A stretch of DNA of 32,226 bases. It comes from Synergistaceae bacterium (GTDB taxonomy: Bacteria > Synergistota > Synergistia > Synergistales > Aminobacteriaceae). The stretch's first letter is position 1. Each line of letters opens with the position of its first letter. This document shows positions 7,601 through 15,037 of this stretch, piece by piece. The notes beneath the pieces were generated by a model, which was not told where the DNA came from, did not search any database, and worked only from the letters and a program-made list of their open reading frames with translations. The translations under genes were made by a program, and so were the position numbers. The stretch spans positions 1 through 32,226 of the forward strand of contig JAFRAH010000036.1 of assembly GCA_017405525.1 (NCBI GenBank). The letters run 5' to 3'.

Positions 7601-9717
7601 ACGGAGCGGGCAACATTGGCGGTAATGCCGTGAGCTATGAGCAGATACTCAAGTTCGCAAGCGTCTCTTCAAGCGAGACAGACCAAGACAAAATAGACTC
7701 CTCACTGTCAAACTTCTTCACCCTCACTGACTCAAGCGGGAACTCCTACGTTTACGGCAGGGACTACAGGGTCATCAAGGGCTCAAACACTGACGCAGAC
7801 ACGGGCGAATACACTACGGCGATTGAGTGGATTTCCGGCGGCAACACTCCTTCCGACACTGCGGGGATTACCCTGAAGTTCGCGGGCACTGAGACAATCT
7901 CAACGACACTGAAACGTTCGGCGGCTGATTCGGCGTTCTCACCTTCCGTTGCACTCGATGACCTTGACGGCGGAACTGTTACCATCACTCAGGGCATGAA
8001 GACATACTATGAGGGCGTTGACTTTGAGCTTGGCGAGGATGACGACGGGAACGCTATAGTAGAGTGGATCTCAGACACTGACGGCGGATATGAATGGTTC
8101 TACCCGGAGGCCGGAACAAGCTACACCGTGAACTACACCGACAAAAACGGCAACACAACGTCATACACGGGGCGCAAGAACTCAAGCGAAACCCTCGACA
8201 TGGCCGACTTGGGTATGACCACAGCGAACGGCTCAATCAGCTTCCAGTATGGCGATGGACTGTCCTACAAGCTCGATGCTCCATCACAGTATGACGATGA
8301 CGGCAACATAATTCCCGACACTGATGGACATGCGGCGATAAGGTCAGCATACGCAACCGACATCACGAAGAGCGGAACGGCCTTTAATTTCCGCTGGCTC
8401 ACTCCTCCGATGACGACACACTCAAACCTTCCCTCAATGAATGACGAAATCACCGTAGAATATGAATACGATGCCAACACGTTTGACCTTGAAGATGATT
8501 CGGACGGCGATTTACTCTATGCTTTGGGGTTCGTGAAGTCCGACAAGACTACATACGATGACTACACGGCGGCTCAGGACGCTGAACTTGAGGTTGACGG
8601 CGAGACAGTCTACAGGGACTCCAACGACATAGGGGCTGATTATGACAACGAGCTCATCAAGGGCGTAACTCTCCACCTCAAGGGAACGGGTGAAGTATCA
8701 CTGGACATCTCCCACGATGCAGAAAAGGCCGTAGAGTCGATACAGTCATTTGTTGACAGCTACAACGACCTTATGACGTGGATGAATACCCGAATGACTG
8801 AAAAGCAGGTTGACGAGGACACAGCCGCAACAATTGACAGCGATGACTTCAGGATGAGGTGGGGCCTCCTTCACGGAAATTCACTGCTCCGTCAGACAAA
8901 GAGCCAGATGCGCAACTTAACCTCCCAGAATTTCACGTTCTCGTTCACCCAGCGCAAGAGCTCCGAAGAAATCTACGGTTCAATGTCCTTCAACGGCCTC
9001 AAGTCATCATCAACTCTCAGGCTCAGGATTGGGAGCAAGTACGTTGACGTTACGATTGACCCGACAGACACGCTCGAAAGTATCGTGAAGAAAATCAGCG
9101 ACGACACAAAGGGCGGGGCAATGAATGACATCTATTATGACGACCAGGGCAACAAGCTGGGCTCTCCCCTCCTGAAGGCATATGTTGAGAATGACAAGCT
9201 GGTGATACAGTCAGGGAGCAATGACGAAATCACAATGTCAGGCTCGGCGGCAATGAATGCCCTCAAGATGAACTACACCTACAAGGGGCTCTACCAGATA
9301 GGCATAGAGTCAACCTCTGACGATTACGGGAAGAGCGGAGAGCTTACGTTTGACGCTAACGAGTTCATGGAGGCACTGGAAGACAACCCCGATGAAGTGC
9401 AGGCGTTAATGCTTAAGTTTGTCGGTGAGTTCGACACGTGGACAAAGGGAATGCTCAACAGTTCGGCATCAGGCGAGACATCCGGAACACTGACCCGCGA
9501 AATCGAGAACATACAGAGCCAGATAGACCGCATAAATGAGTACCTTGAGAACTACCAGGACAGGCTCGACCGTATGGAGGAGAGTCTGAGGACGAGATAC
9601 GCGAACACTGAAACTCAGTTCTCGAAGCTCTCACAGCAGGCCAACTCAATATCAGCAATACTGAACCAGCTCAACGGAACGGCAACAGGTGGAGGTTACG
9701 GGCAGACAAGCTCCTAA
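4618..9717 (+). CDS. fliD: Giant flagellar filament cap protein FliD (HAP2)
   Basis: Secreted through the flagellar export apparatus, FliD forms the cap that folds flagellin at the filament tip. FliD_N is clear at ~1-115 (SGIISGMDWESMIDEII). FliD_C runs from ~1344 (KGVTLHLKG, then SFVDSYNDLMTWMN, then GLLHGNSLLR near 1415) to a terminal coiled coil at ~1622-1690 with SLRTRYANTETQFSKLSQQ. Flagellin_IN-like segments lie near 137-205 and 1457-1550. At 1699 residues it is about three times the usual 450-700. The excess, ~235-1290, is roughly ten to twelve diverged beta-rich repeats (see separate entry). No cysteine was noticed, as is usual for exported flagellar proteins. The start is set by AGGAGG ten bases upstream. 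No other flagellar gene is in the window. It ends in a strong terminator. Confidence 0.9.
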   Translation: MASMSVSGIISGMDWESMIDEIITNAAKPAQPQVSKKTNLTNKKSLFEEMKTTMNSLQSSLSPLKLPSTYKAKTIDIERLDKNGSYKGVLTATVNADAEVNVWDVKVNKLATAQINRSKQITGSSLSSTLSGVSGNTMYVNAGGQKIGIEVKSTDTLESLKSRINTTLKTLDSPIYVTASVVDNKLILKSDYTGLGTMTATETTRYNYSSGINRLSNITIPEAAYDNVKVTSGTKSYTIHKDFEIANGNEIRWRQNDRGDSEHLEVGLSGEAKINYKMAAGDVYTKTGTYDTNEVEISGFDLVDNRTLSSRAKIVDDDGNEYVYGKDFTIKDKKIVWLEPEGPTTNEPDTYTVSYNKTTAGSYSVTGTKINPIDVPESYTVSYDKVHGLSRITSSGTTVDFQHPTSGASGDMPTYVEFQDTYGMSVASAPQRIDFDSSSDDKIEVLESGSVGSYSYVTDFIIRKAGYGSGNPAEWNNHAVIEWRSSNRPSGEYTVRYTHTYSASSSDSSGIEDVITEAGTDTAGITITGSDGTVYTQGTHYDIKDGKIVWKTQSEVIDVTMDQFSELQTKYAEAYSSKHGTSTELTTKTLIDGDGVLRTYVDPDDPSILTITADGESYEYGRDYVLRVNDSGTGYRFQWLVDGGESITDADTVVTTYAEYKNISTQEWKKAPTENTAYSFGFDYNITATDSGTVNKTDTDKSLATVLKNVTVSSSDYSTALTITDGTKTYSYGTDWTIDESGNITWIEKTKGTPTSYTATYANPSITITGSNANARSFNLTTAANGFPKYSDFEALYKNTKGTDVPTVTAAGLTYIADESFFSVSGYTYGEDFVVIKGGGGLVSTVGDYSLVIAWAPDGIVNNYPNKTMSSITTHDNPYTVSMQPISSGEISTDSGKKLSDVLGLTNLSDMSKVTITAGGNVYNYNSTATKASDLAEDEYFLDSGIVVLGSPQEEPKHPAEGVGYTFTYEAFSVGADDTYSSSSTTQEVSIAISDGAGNIGGNAVSYEQILKFASVSSSETDQDKIDSSLSNFFTLTDSSGNSYVYGRDYRVIKGSNTDADTGEYTTAIEWISGGNTPSDTAGITLKFAGTETISTTLKRSAADSAFSPSVALDDLDGGTVTITQGMKTYYEGVDFELGEDDDGNAIVEWISDTDGGYEWFYPEAGTSYTVNYTDKNGNTTSYTGRKNSSETLDMADLGMTTANGSISFQYGDGLSYKLDAPSQYDDDGNIIPDTDGHAAIRSAYATDITKSGTAFNFRWLTPPMTTHSNLPSMNDEITVEYEYDANTFDLEDDSDGDLLYALGFVKSDKTTYDDYTAAQDAELEVDGETVYRDSNDIGADYDNELIKGVTLHLKGTGEVSLDISHDAEKAVESIQSFVDSYNDLMTWMNTRMTEKQVDEDTAATIDSDDFRMRWGLLHGNSLLRQTKSQMRNLTSQNFTFSFTQRKSSEEIYGSMSFNGLKSSSTLRLRIGSKYVDVTIDPTDTLESIVKKISDDTKGGAMNDIYYDDQGNKLGSPLLKAYVENDKLVIQSGSNDEITMSGSAAMNALKMNYTYKGLYQIGIESTSDDYGKSGELTFDANEFMEALEDNPDEVQALMLKFVGEFDTWTKGMLNSSASGETSGTLTREIENIQSQIDRINEYLENYQDRLDRMEESLRTRYANTETQFSKLSQQANSISAILNQLNGTATGGGYGQTSS
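5270..8475 (+). repeat. Diverged tandem protein repeats inside FliD
   Basis: The insert encodes a recurring unit of roughly 80-110 residues. Its core reads Y-x-Y/F-G-x-D-F/Y/W, then 5-20 variable residues, then I/V-x-W, then a loop often with P, then a Y-T/V-x-Y strand. Clear copies begin near residues 322 (YVYGKDF), 454, 536, 618 (YEYGRDY), 730 (YSYGTDW), 827 (YTYGEDF), 1044 (YVYGRDY) and 1130 (YYEGVDF), with weaker ones near 236, 678, 923 and 1217. DNA identity between copies is low, so these are old duplications rather than fresh ones. The pattern suggests strings of small surface-exposed beta domains. Confidence 0.65.
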
Positions 9718-9738
9718 AATCTCGGCATGAAGTAAAAG

Positions 9739-9774
9739 CAGTCCCCAGTGAAAATTTTGGGGGCTGTTTTTTTT
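9739..9774 (+). terminator. Rho-independent terminator after fliD
   Basis: A 9-base-pair stem (9739-9747 with 9758-9766, one G-U pair), a 10-base loop and eight Ts at 9767-9774. It lies 22 bases after the fliD stop. Confidence 0.9.
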
Positions 9775-9849
9775 CGCGCTTTAATCCGAAAAAACTTAAT
9801 GGTAAAATCAGCCGCAAATTCCAATCTTTTCGGGAGTGATAATCTCATC

Positions 9850-11322
9850 ATGTTAGCTCTGATTAAGTTAAGCCCTGTGCTTGTTCTCGGTGTCCTCATG
9901 AACTCGGCAATAGGGCCCGGCCTTGACATACTTCTTGCGGCACCCCTCGCCCTCGTCTTCGCAATCATAATCGGAATGATATTCTCACACGTCAGCTTCA
10001 ATGACCTCATGGAGTCGGCAGTCGAGAGCATGAAACACATCGTCTTCGTGTTCCTGATTCTCCAGATGGCTTATGCCGTAGCTACCTGCTTCATGGAGAC
10101 AGGAGTTGCCGCAGAGATCATCAGCATAGCCCTCTCACTCGGAATTACCGCCAAGCTCATAGCCGTTACAGCGTTAATCGTTACGGCCATCCTCTCAATC
10201 GCAACGGGGACATCATGGGGGACGTTCGCGGCATGTGCACCGATATTCCTCTGGCTCAACCACATAGTAGGCGGCAGTGTCGTCCTCACCATCGCGGCAA
10301 TCGCAGGGGGCTCATGCTTCGGCGACAACATCGGCCTCATCTCCGATACTACGGTGGTCAGCTCAAGCCTTCAGGGTGTAGTCATCACCGACAGGGTCAG
10401 GCATCAGGGAGTGTGGTCGTTCCTGTGCCTTGTAGCTGGTGCGGCGGCGTTCTACTTTGCGGCGGTGAACATGGGACTTCCTGACACACTCGGAAACGCG
10501 AACGAGGCAATCACTCAGATACCCGAAACAGTCTGGGCAGCACTTGAGGAGAAGAGACCCGCGGCAGTTACTCTCCTCAAGCAGGTACAGGCAGGCGGTC
10601 TCTCGTGGTACATGGTTCTGCCGTTAATCGCTGTGCTTCTCCTCGCGGGAATGGGAATGAACACGCTCATATGTCTTGGTGTCGGTATACTTGGCTCGCT
10701 GATTTGCGGATGGATTGCCGGGACTGTTACGGACATCATGAAGTTCCTCGACATGATACAGTCAAGTTTTGCCGATGCAGGGAGCTGGGTTGTCGTGATG
10801 ATGCTCTGGATTGGGGCATTCGGCGGGGTAATGAGGAAGATGCACGCCTTCGACGCAATATCCGCTATCGTCATGAAGTGCGTCCATAGTGTCAGGCAGC
10901 TTATGTTCGCTAACGGGCTGTTATGCCTCATAGGTAACGCCGCATTAGCTGACGAGATGGCACAGATAGTAACCATAAGCCCAATCATCAAGGATCTCAC
11001 TGAGCGCAACGTAAAGGGCGACGCTAAGGCCATGTACAAGCTGGCACTGAGGAATGCTACGTTCACTGACGCAATGGGAGTGTTCGGCTCCCAGCTCATC
11101 CCGTGGCATGTCTACCTTGCGTTCTTTGTGGGGATAACTTACGCGGTCTACCCTGTCGCTGAGGGAACAATAAGCATCATGGACATCATCATGCACAACT
11201 ACCTTGCGTGGATTGCGGTGCTCTCGATGCTCCTCCTGACACTTACGGGACTTGACAGGTTCGTGCCTCTGTTCCGTCTTCCGTCTGAGCCTGAAGTTGA
11301 GCTGGTGAAGTCTGAAGAATAG
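9850..11322 (+). CDS. NhaC-family Na+/H+ antiporter
   Basis: Inner-membrane secondary transporter of about 490 residues with roughly 11-12 hydrophobic segments. The family signature is clear: GTSWGTFAACAPIF followed by GGSCFGDNIGLISDTT, then a conserved ITDRVRHQ loop. NhaC proteins usually exchange Na+ (or an organic anion pair in related members) for protons; the exact substrate is not certain. The open frame extends upstream to a GTG inside the fliD terminator, but ATG at 9850 is preferred: it follows GGGAGTGAT at 9832-9840, and the protein then begins directly with the first membrane segment. It is flanked by terminators on both sides, so it is probably a single-gene unit. Confidence 0.85.
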   Translation: MLALIKLSPVLVLGVLMNSAIGPGLDILLAAPLALVFAIIIGMIFSHVSFNDLMESAVESMKHIVFVFLILQMAYAVATCFMETGVAAEIISIALSLGITAKLIAVTALIVTAILSIATGTSWGTFAACAPIFLWLNHIVGGSVVLTIAAIAGGSCFGDNIGLISDTTVVSSSLQGVVITDRVRHQGVWSFLCLVAGAAAFYFAAVNMGLPDTLGNANEAITQIPETVWAALEEKRPAAVTLLKQVQAGGLSWYMVLPLIAVLLLAGMGMNTLICLGVGILGSLICGWIAGTVTDIMKFLDMIQSSFADAGSWVVVMMLWIGAFGGVMRKMHAFDAISAIVMKCVHSVRQLMFANGLLCLIGNAALADEMAQIVTISPIIKDLTERNVKGDAKAMYKLALRNATFTDAMGVFGSQLIPWHVYLAFFVGITYAVYPVAEGTISIMDIIMHNYLAWIAVLSMLLLTLTGLDRFVPLFRLPSEPEVELVKSEE

Positions 11323-11354
11323 AACGGGCAGATTTTCCGGCCTGATATAATTTG

Positions 11355-11387
11355 AGCAGGGCTGTTTAACGGCTCTGCTTTTATTTT
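11355..11387 (+). terminator. Rho-independent terminator after the antiporter gene
   Basis: An 8-base-pair stem (11355-11362 with 11372-11379, one G-U pair), a 9-base loop and a T-rich tail to 11387. It lies about 32 bases after the antiporter stop and 34 bases before trpF. Confidence 0.8.
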
Positions 11388-11421
11388 ACCCGACAATAAT
11401 AATTCACGAGGCATAAAGAAA

Positions 11422-12045
11422 ATGGTTAAAGTAAAAATCTGCGGTATCTGCCACGAGGCCGAAATAGGAATAATGAATGAACTTGTCCCTGATTTCGTGG
11501 GCTTTGTGTTCGTCAAGAAGAGCCGTCATTTTGTCTCCCCTGAACATGCAGGCTTCCTACGCTCGAGACTCAGGCAGGGCATAAAGTCAGTGGGAGTCTT
11601 CGCCAACGAGGCACTAAGGAGCGTGGCACTTTGCGTTGAGGTTGCGGGTCTGAGCATGGTACAGCTTCACGGTGAGGAGACGGCAGAATACATTGCGGCA
11701 CTGAGGGAGTACATACGCTGCCCGATCATGAAGGTCTACAAGGTCATCAAGCCCATAGACGCGGAGAAGGCCATGTACTCGACTGCTGACTACGTTATGC
11801 TTGACGGCGGGAATGCTGGCGACGGAAAAACATTCGACTGGTCATTGCTCGGACGTGTGAGGCGTAAGTTCTTCCTCTCAGGAGGCTTAACCCCCGAAAA
11901 CATGACTCAGGCACTCCTTCTTGACCCTCAGCCTTTCGCGCTGAATGCAAGTTCAGGGCTTGAGGCTAACAGGATGAAGGACTACAGGAAGGTGATGAAG
12001 TTCATACTCGGCGTAAAGAGCTTCAAGAAGTCGGGCGCAAGATGA
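11422..12045 (+). CDS. trpF: Phosphoribosylanthranilate isomerase
   Basis: TIM-barrel enzyme of tryptophan synthesis that performs the Amadori rearrangement of phosphoribosylanthranilate to CdRP. At 207 residues it is of normal length. Seen: VKICGI with the general-base Cys (C7), GFVFVKKSRHFV, VGVF, VQLHGEE, MLDGGNAGDGKTFDW with the expected acidic residue, and the phosphate loop FFLSGGLTPENM. One departure: the usual DxSSGxE motif reads NASSGLE, so the conserved Asp there is Asn. CGAGGC precedes the ATG. No other trp gene is in the window; the stop overlaps the start of the DMT permease by four bases (ATGA), implying translational coupling. Confidence 0.9.
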   Translation: MVKVKICGICHEAEIGIMNELVPDFVGFVFVKKSRHFVSPEHAGFLRSRLRQGIKSVGVFANEALRSVALCVEVAGLSMVQLHGEETAEYIAALREYIRCPIMKVYKVIKPIDAEKAMYSTADYVMLDGGNAGDGKTFDWSLLGRVRRKFFLSGGLTPENMTQALLLDPQPFALNASSGLEANRMKDYRKVMKFILGVKSFKKSGAR

Positions 12046-12902
12046 TACAGATATTCATTGCCGGAGTTCTCTGGGGAACTATCGGAATCTTCGTGAAGGG
12101 CTTGAACTCACTCGGAGCTGACGCGGCACTAACGAGTTTCCTGCGGATGTTCTCGGCGTTTGTCGTGATGCTTTCTGCGGGAGTCTTCATGCATGGCCGG
12201 AAGGTGGTTATCCGGGACATTAAGGCGTTGATTTTCTGTGCACTTCTCGGACTCGTCTCTAACGGAATGTTCAACGTCTTCTACACGTCATCAATCAGGA
12301 TTAACGGAATGGGCATTGCGTCAGTACTGCTCTATACTGCCCCAGTGTTTACGGCTGCAGCGTCATGGCTGATATTCCACGAGAGATTTACGCCGCTGAA
12401 GATATTTGCGCTCATCGTGAACATTGCCGGTTGCGTCCTGACAGTAACGGGCGGTCAGTTCTCCGGGAATGGGAGCATCTCACTTGCCGGGATACTCGCA
12501 GGGTTGGGCTCAGGCTTTGGCTACGGAATGGCGGCAGTTTTCGGGAGGCTTGCGGGTGAACGTACTGACGAGGTGAGCATGAGTGTATGGAGCTATTTCT
12601 TCGCGTTGCTGTTCCTTCTGGTCTTCATGAGGCCGGATGTCAGCGTTGCCGTGCACAATCCCAAGATTCTAGGCTTGGGCTTCCTTTACGGGCTGATACC
12701 TACCGCGCTTGCATACTTGGTGTATTATATCGGCCTGAAGAAAGTTGAGGACACAGGCAGAGTTCCCGTAATTGCCTCAATAGAACCAGTAACAGCGGTG
12801 CTCATAGGAATGCTGATATATAATGAAGAAATGGGGACTGCAAATTTTATCGGGGTTGCAGTTGTGCTTTTATCGATTATCATAATGGTAAAGGCAAAAT
12901 AA
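12042..12902 (+). CDS. EamA/DMT-superfamily permease
   Basis: A 286-residue inner-membrane protein with about ten predicted transmembrane helices in two EamA halves. The first half starts with FIAGVLWGTIGIFVKG and contains SSIRINGMGIASVLLYTAPVF; the second half ends with PVIASIEPVTAVLIGMLIYNEE, both classical DMT landmarks. Members export or import small metabolites such as amino acids, purines or drugs. Coupling to trpF through a 4-base overlap hints at an aromatic or amino-acid-related substrate, but that is inference only. No terminator follows before the ParA gene 26 bases later. Confidence 0.85.
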   Translation: MIQIFIAGVLWGTIGIFVKGLNSLGADAALTSFLRMFSAFVVMLSAGVFMHGRKVVIRDIKALIFCALLGLVSNGMFNVFYTSSIRINGMGIASVLLYTAPVFTAAASWLIFHERFTPLKIFALIVNIAGCVLTVTGGQFSGNGSISLAGILAGLGSGFGYGMAAVFGRLAGERTDEVSMSVWSYFFALLFLLVFMRPDVSVAVHNPKILGLGFLYGLIPTALAYLVYYIGLKKVEDTGRVPVIASIEPVTAVLIGMLIYNEEMGTANFIGVAVVLLSIIIMVKAK

Positions 12903-12928
12903 ATTTTACACACACAGGTGATAGATAC

Positions 12929-13618
12929 ATGTCGAAAATTGCAGTGGCAGTACTGAACCGCAAAGGCGGAGTCGGCAAAACAACCGTAGCGGTGATACTG
13001 GCAGAAATAGCACTAGTCAGGCACAACAGAGTGTTAGCCATAGACCTTGACCCTTCCCGGAATTTTTCCGATGCTCTCGGTTTCATGAAGAACTACTTCC
13101 GCAGCTCCCTCCGCGTAAAATCAACCCTCGAAGAATCAGATGCAGATGCCCCCGAAGAATGGATAGTGATTGACTGCCCGCCTAACCTTGAGGATGCCTC
13201 GAGATTAGCCGTTGATTTCGCTGATATTGTAGTAGTACCAGTGAGGCCCGATTTCTTCTCACTCTCGAACTTGGGAGTGCTCTACTCAACCGCCAAGAAG
13301 TCAGGGAAGGAAAAATCACAGCTCCCTGTCGTGAAAGTCGGCTATGACAGCTCAGTGATGACGAAAATCGCCAACCAGCTCATCACAGAACGTGATTACC
13401 CCGTAGCTGAGGAACTGCCCCTGCATAAGCACATACCCTACAACATAACATCCGGGCGCGTCTGGTCAACGGGACTTATTGCACGTTCACGCCAGCCCTA
13501 TGAGAGGCTCTACGACAAAATCGAGAAGGCAGTAGGACGGCTCAGCAACGGAATATATGACATCAACGAAGTCTGGACGGACAGGAAAGAGGAAGATGCA
13601 GAAGATGCGGATATTTAG
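12929..13618 (+). CDS. ParA/MinD-type P-loop ATPase (orphan)
   Basis: A 229-residue ATPase of the SIMIBI class. Deviant Walker A KGGVGKTT at 12-19 with both signature lysines, switch I DLDPS at 39-43 and Walker B WIVIDCPP with D82 are all seen, followed by VVVPVRPDFFSL. ParA proteins use ATP-driven dimerisation to position DNA or large complexes (family knowledge). The protein is short and has no N-terminal DNA-binding domain, like ParA proteins that place chromosome-encoded cargo rather than plasmids. No ParB gene or parS-like site was found; instead the stop lies inside the start of an acidic repeat protein, the likely partner. AGGTGA lies seven bases before the ATG. Confidence 0.85.
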   Translation: MSKIAVAVLNRKGGVGKTTVAVILAEIALVRHNRVLAIDLDPSRNFSDALGFMKNYFRSSLRVKSTLEESDADAPEEWIVIDCPPNLEDASRLAVDFADIVVVPVRPDFFSLSNLGVLYSTAKKSGKEKSQLPVVKVGYDSSVMTKIANQLITERDYPVAEELPLHKHIPYNITSGRVWSTGLIARSRQPYERLYDKIEKAVGRLSNGIYDINEVWTDRKEEDAEDADI

Positions 13619-15035
13619 GGGACTGGAGAACATTCACGCAGTAATTGAGCGGCACGAGGCAGAGTGGCGCAGGGAACAGGGTGAAGAGCCCGAACGTCCC
13701 GACGCAATAAGCCTTGAGGAGGCCGTAAGAAGGAGACTCGCCGCACAGCCTGATGCAGGATCCGGGAGGTTTGCGGCTGATAGGTTTCTCGGCGGGAATA
13801 CTGAACCCTTGAAGCCTGAGCCGGAGCCTGAGACAGTGCCGGAAATCCAGCAGGAAGCCCCCGAACCAGAACCAGAGCCTGAAGCAACGTCAGAGCCCGA
13901 AGCCGTCGAGGTAATCCCCCAGAAGGACGGAAGACACTCATGGCTCTATAACGAGGTCATGAAGGCCGTCAACGATGCCGCAGGAGACAGGAAGAACACG
14001 AAGATTATTGCCGTATTTGTCCCGGTAGTCCAGAATGGTGATGAGTTCACGGAGCTCCAAGCTGATGAGACGCTCGAACTTTCACCCGTTGACAGTGAGG
14101 CAGTGAAGCCTGAACCAGCAACTGAGGCAGTCGAGATCATCCCCCACAAGGACGGAAGGCACTCAAGGCTCTATGACGAGGTGATGAAGGCCATCAATGA
14201 CGCGGCTGAAGACGGGAAAGCCTCAAGGATCGTGGCGGTATTTGTCCCGGTAATTCAGGGCGGCGCGGAGTTCGAGGACCTCCCAGCTGATGAGACAGTA
14301 ACAATCTCGGCAGTCAGTGAGGACATTGCACAGGTTGAAGTTTTGCCCGAAGCTCCTGAACCCGAACCAGTCCCAGAACCTGAGCCTGAAACCGAAACAC
14401 TCCCTGAAGCAGTTCCAGAGCCAGAACCAGAGCCCGAATTTATCATAGAGCCTGAAGCCCAGGAAGAAGTGCCTGAAATTCCCACAGAGGACGAAGACAT
14501 CACCACCCCCGAAGAGCCGGAGACTGAGCCGGAACTTGAGGCACTCCCGGAAATTGAGCCTGATGCTCCCGATGAACCAGAGCCGGAACCTGAAGAGGCC
14601 ACAGCCCCCGATGATTTCGACCTGATGCCGGAAGCAGTCAATGAGCCGGATGCTGAGCTTGCCGAGGCTTTCAGGGTAATGGATGAGAAACTTGACGAGA
14701 ATTTGCAGGAAGAACAGGAGCAGGAAGAACCTAGTGATGCCCCCGAAGACCTGCCTGACGCGCCGGAACTTGAGGACGTAGATTTTGAGGACGAGGCCAT
14801 ACCCGAAGGAGAGCCCCTAAAGTTTGAGGAGATACAGGAAGACACCCCGGAAGATGAAGCCGTTGAACCCGAAGAAGAGACACCGCAGGAACTTCCACCA
14901 ATGCCGGAAATCGACATGCCCGGCGAACTTGATGATGATGAAGTGTTTGACGGTGCAGAATTTGACGAGACATTGACCGAAGTCATAACCCCAAGCGGTG
15001 AAGAGATAGAGATACTCCCTGACCCGGTGAAGTAA
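13596..15035 (+). CDS. Acidic Pro-Glu-rich protein with a 75-residue duplication
   Basis: Function not recognised. About 479 residues, extremely acidic. Residues ~1-70 are mixed and charged (MRIFRGLENIHAVIERHEAEW, then SLEEAVRRRLAAQ), a possible short helical docking segment. Two copies of a module (VEVIPQKDGRHSWLYNEV and VEIIPHKDGRHSRLYDEV, each ending IAVFVPV) follow at a 75-residue period. The remaining ~280 residues are low-complexity PEPEPE-type sequence with no membrane segment or signal peptide. An open frame reaches back to 13557, but ATG at 13596 or 13605 is better placed after AGGAAAGAGG. It overlaps the ParA gene by about 23 bases, so the two are translationally coupled. It ends at a strong terminator. 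Confidence 0.75.
   Translation: MQKMRIFRGLENIHAVIERHEAEWRREQGEEPERPDAISLEEAVRRRLAAQPDAGSGRFAADRFLGGNTEPLKPEPEPETVPEIQQEAPEPEPEPEATSEPEAVEVIPQKDGRHSWLYNEVMKAVNDAAGDRKNTKIIAVFVPVVQNGDEFTELQADETLELSPVDSEAVKPEPATEAVEIIPHKDGRHSRLYDEVMKAINDAAEDGKASRIVAVFVPVIQGGAEFEDLPADETVTISAVSEDIAQVEVLPEAPEPEPVPEPEPETETLPEAVPEPEPEPEFIIEPEAQEEVPEIPTEDEDITTPEEPETEPELEALPEIEPDAPDEPEPEPEEATAPDDFDLMPEAVNEPDAELAEAFRVMDEKLDENLQEEQEQEEPSDAPEDLPDAPELEDVDFEDEAIPEGEPLKFEEIQEDTPEDEAVEPEEETPQELPPMPEIDMPGELDDDEVFDGAEFDETLTEVITPSGEEIEILPDPVK
13905..14354 (+). repeat. Two-copy in-frame direct repeat (225-base period)
   Basis: Units at 13905-14129 and 14130-14354. The first ~165 bases of each are roughly three-quarters identical by eye, with most differences at third codon positions, while the last ~60 bases diverge. 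This is a duplicated protein module under selection. Confidence 0.8.
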
Positions 15036-15037
15036 AA

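Noticed and set aside
10515-11099. 194-residue open frame antisense to the antiporter gene
   Set aside because: Shadow of a GC-biased membrane-protein gene; composition and lack of motifs argue against it.
14340-14640. PE-coding region as a microsatellite or CRISPR-like array
   Set aside because: The repetition is at the protein level (Pro-Glu) with varied codons; no regular unit or spacers, so it is not slippage-prone as the 21473 tract is.
14255-14986. Serine-rich 243-residue open frame on the minus strand
   Set aside because: It is the mirror of the Pro-Glu-rich coding sequence (GAA/GAG/CCx read backwards as Ser/Gly codons); no ribosome site or family features.
12903-15035. Plasmid or chromosome partition locus with parS or replication origin
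   Set aside because: No ParB-like protein, parS-like palindrome, DnaA boxes or iterons seen; the ParA is therefore treated as an orphan positioning ATPase.
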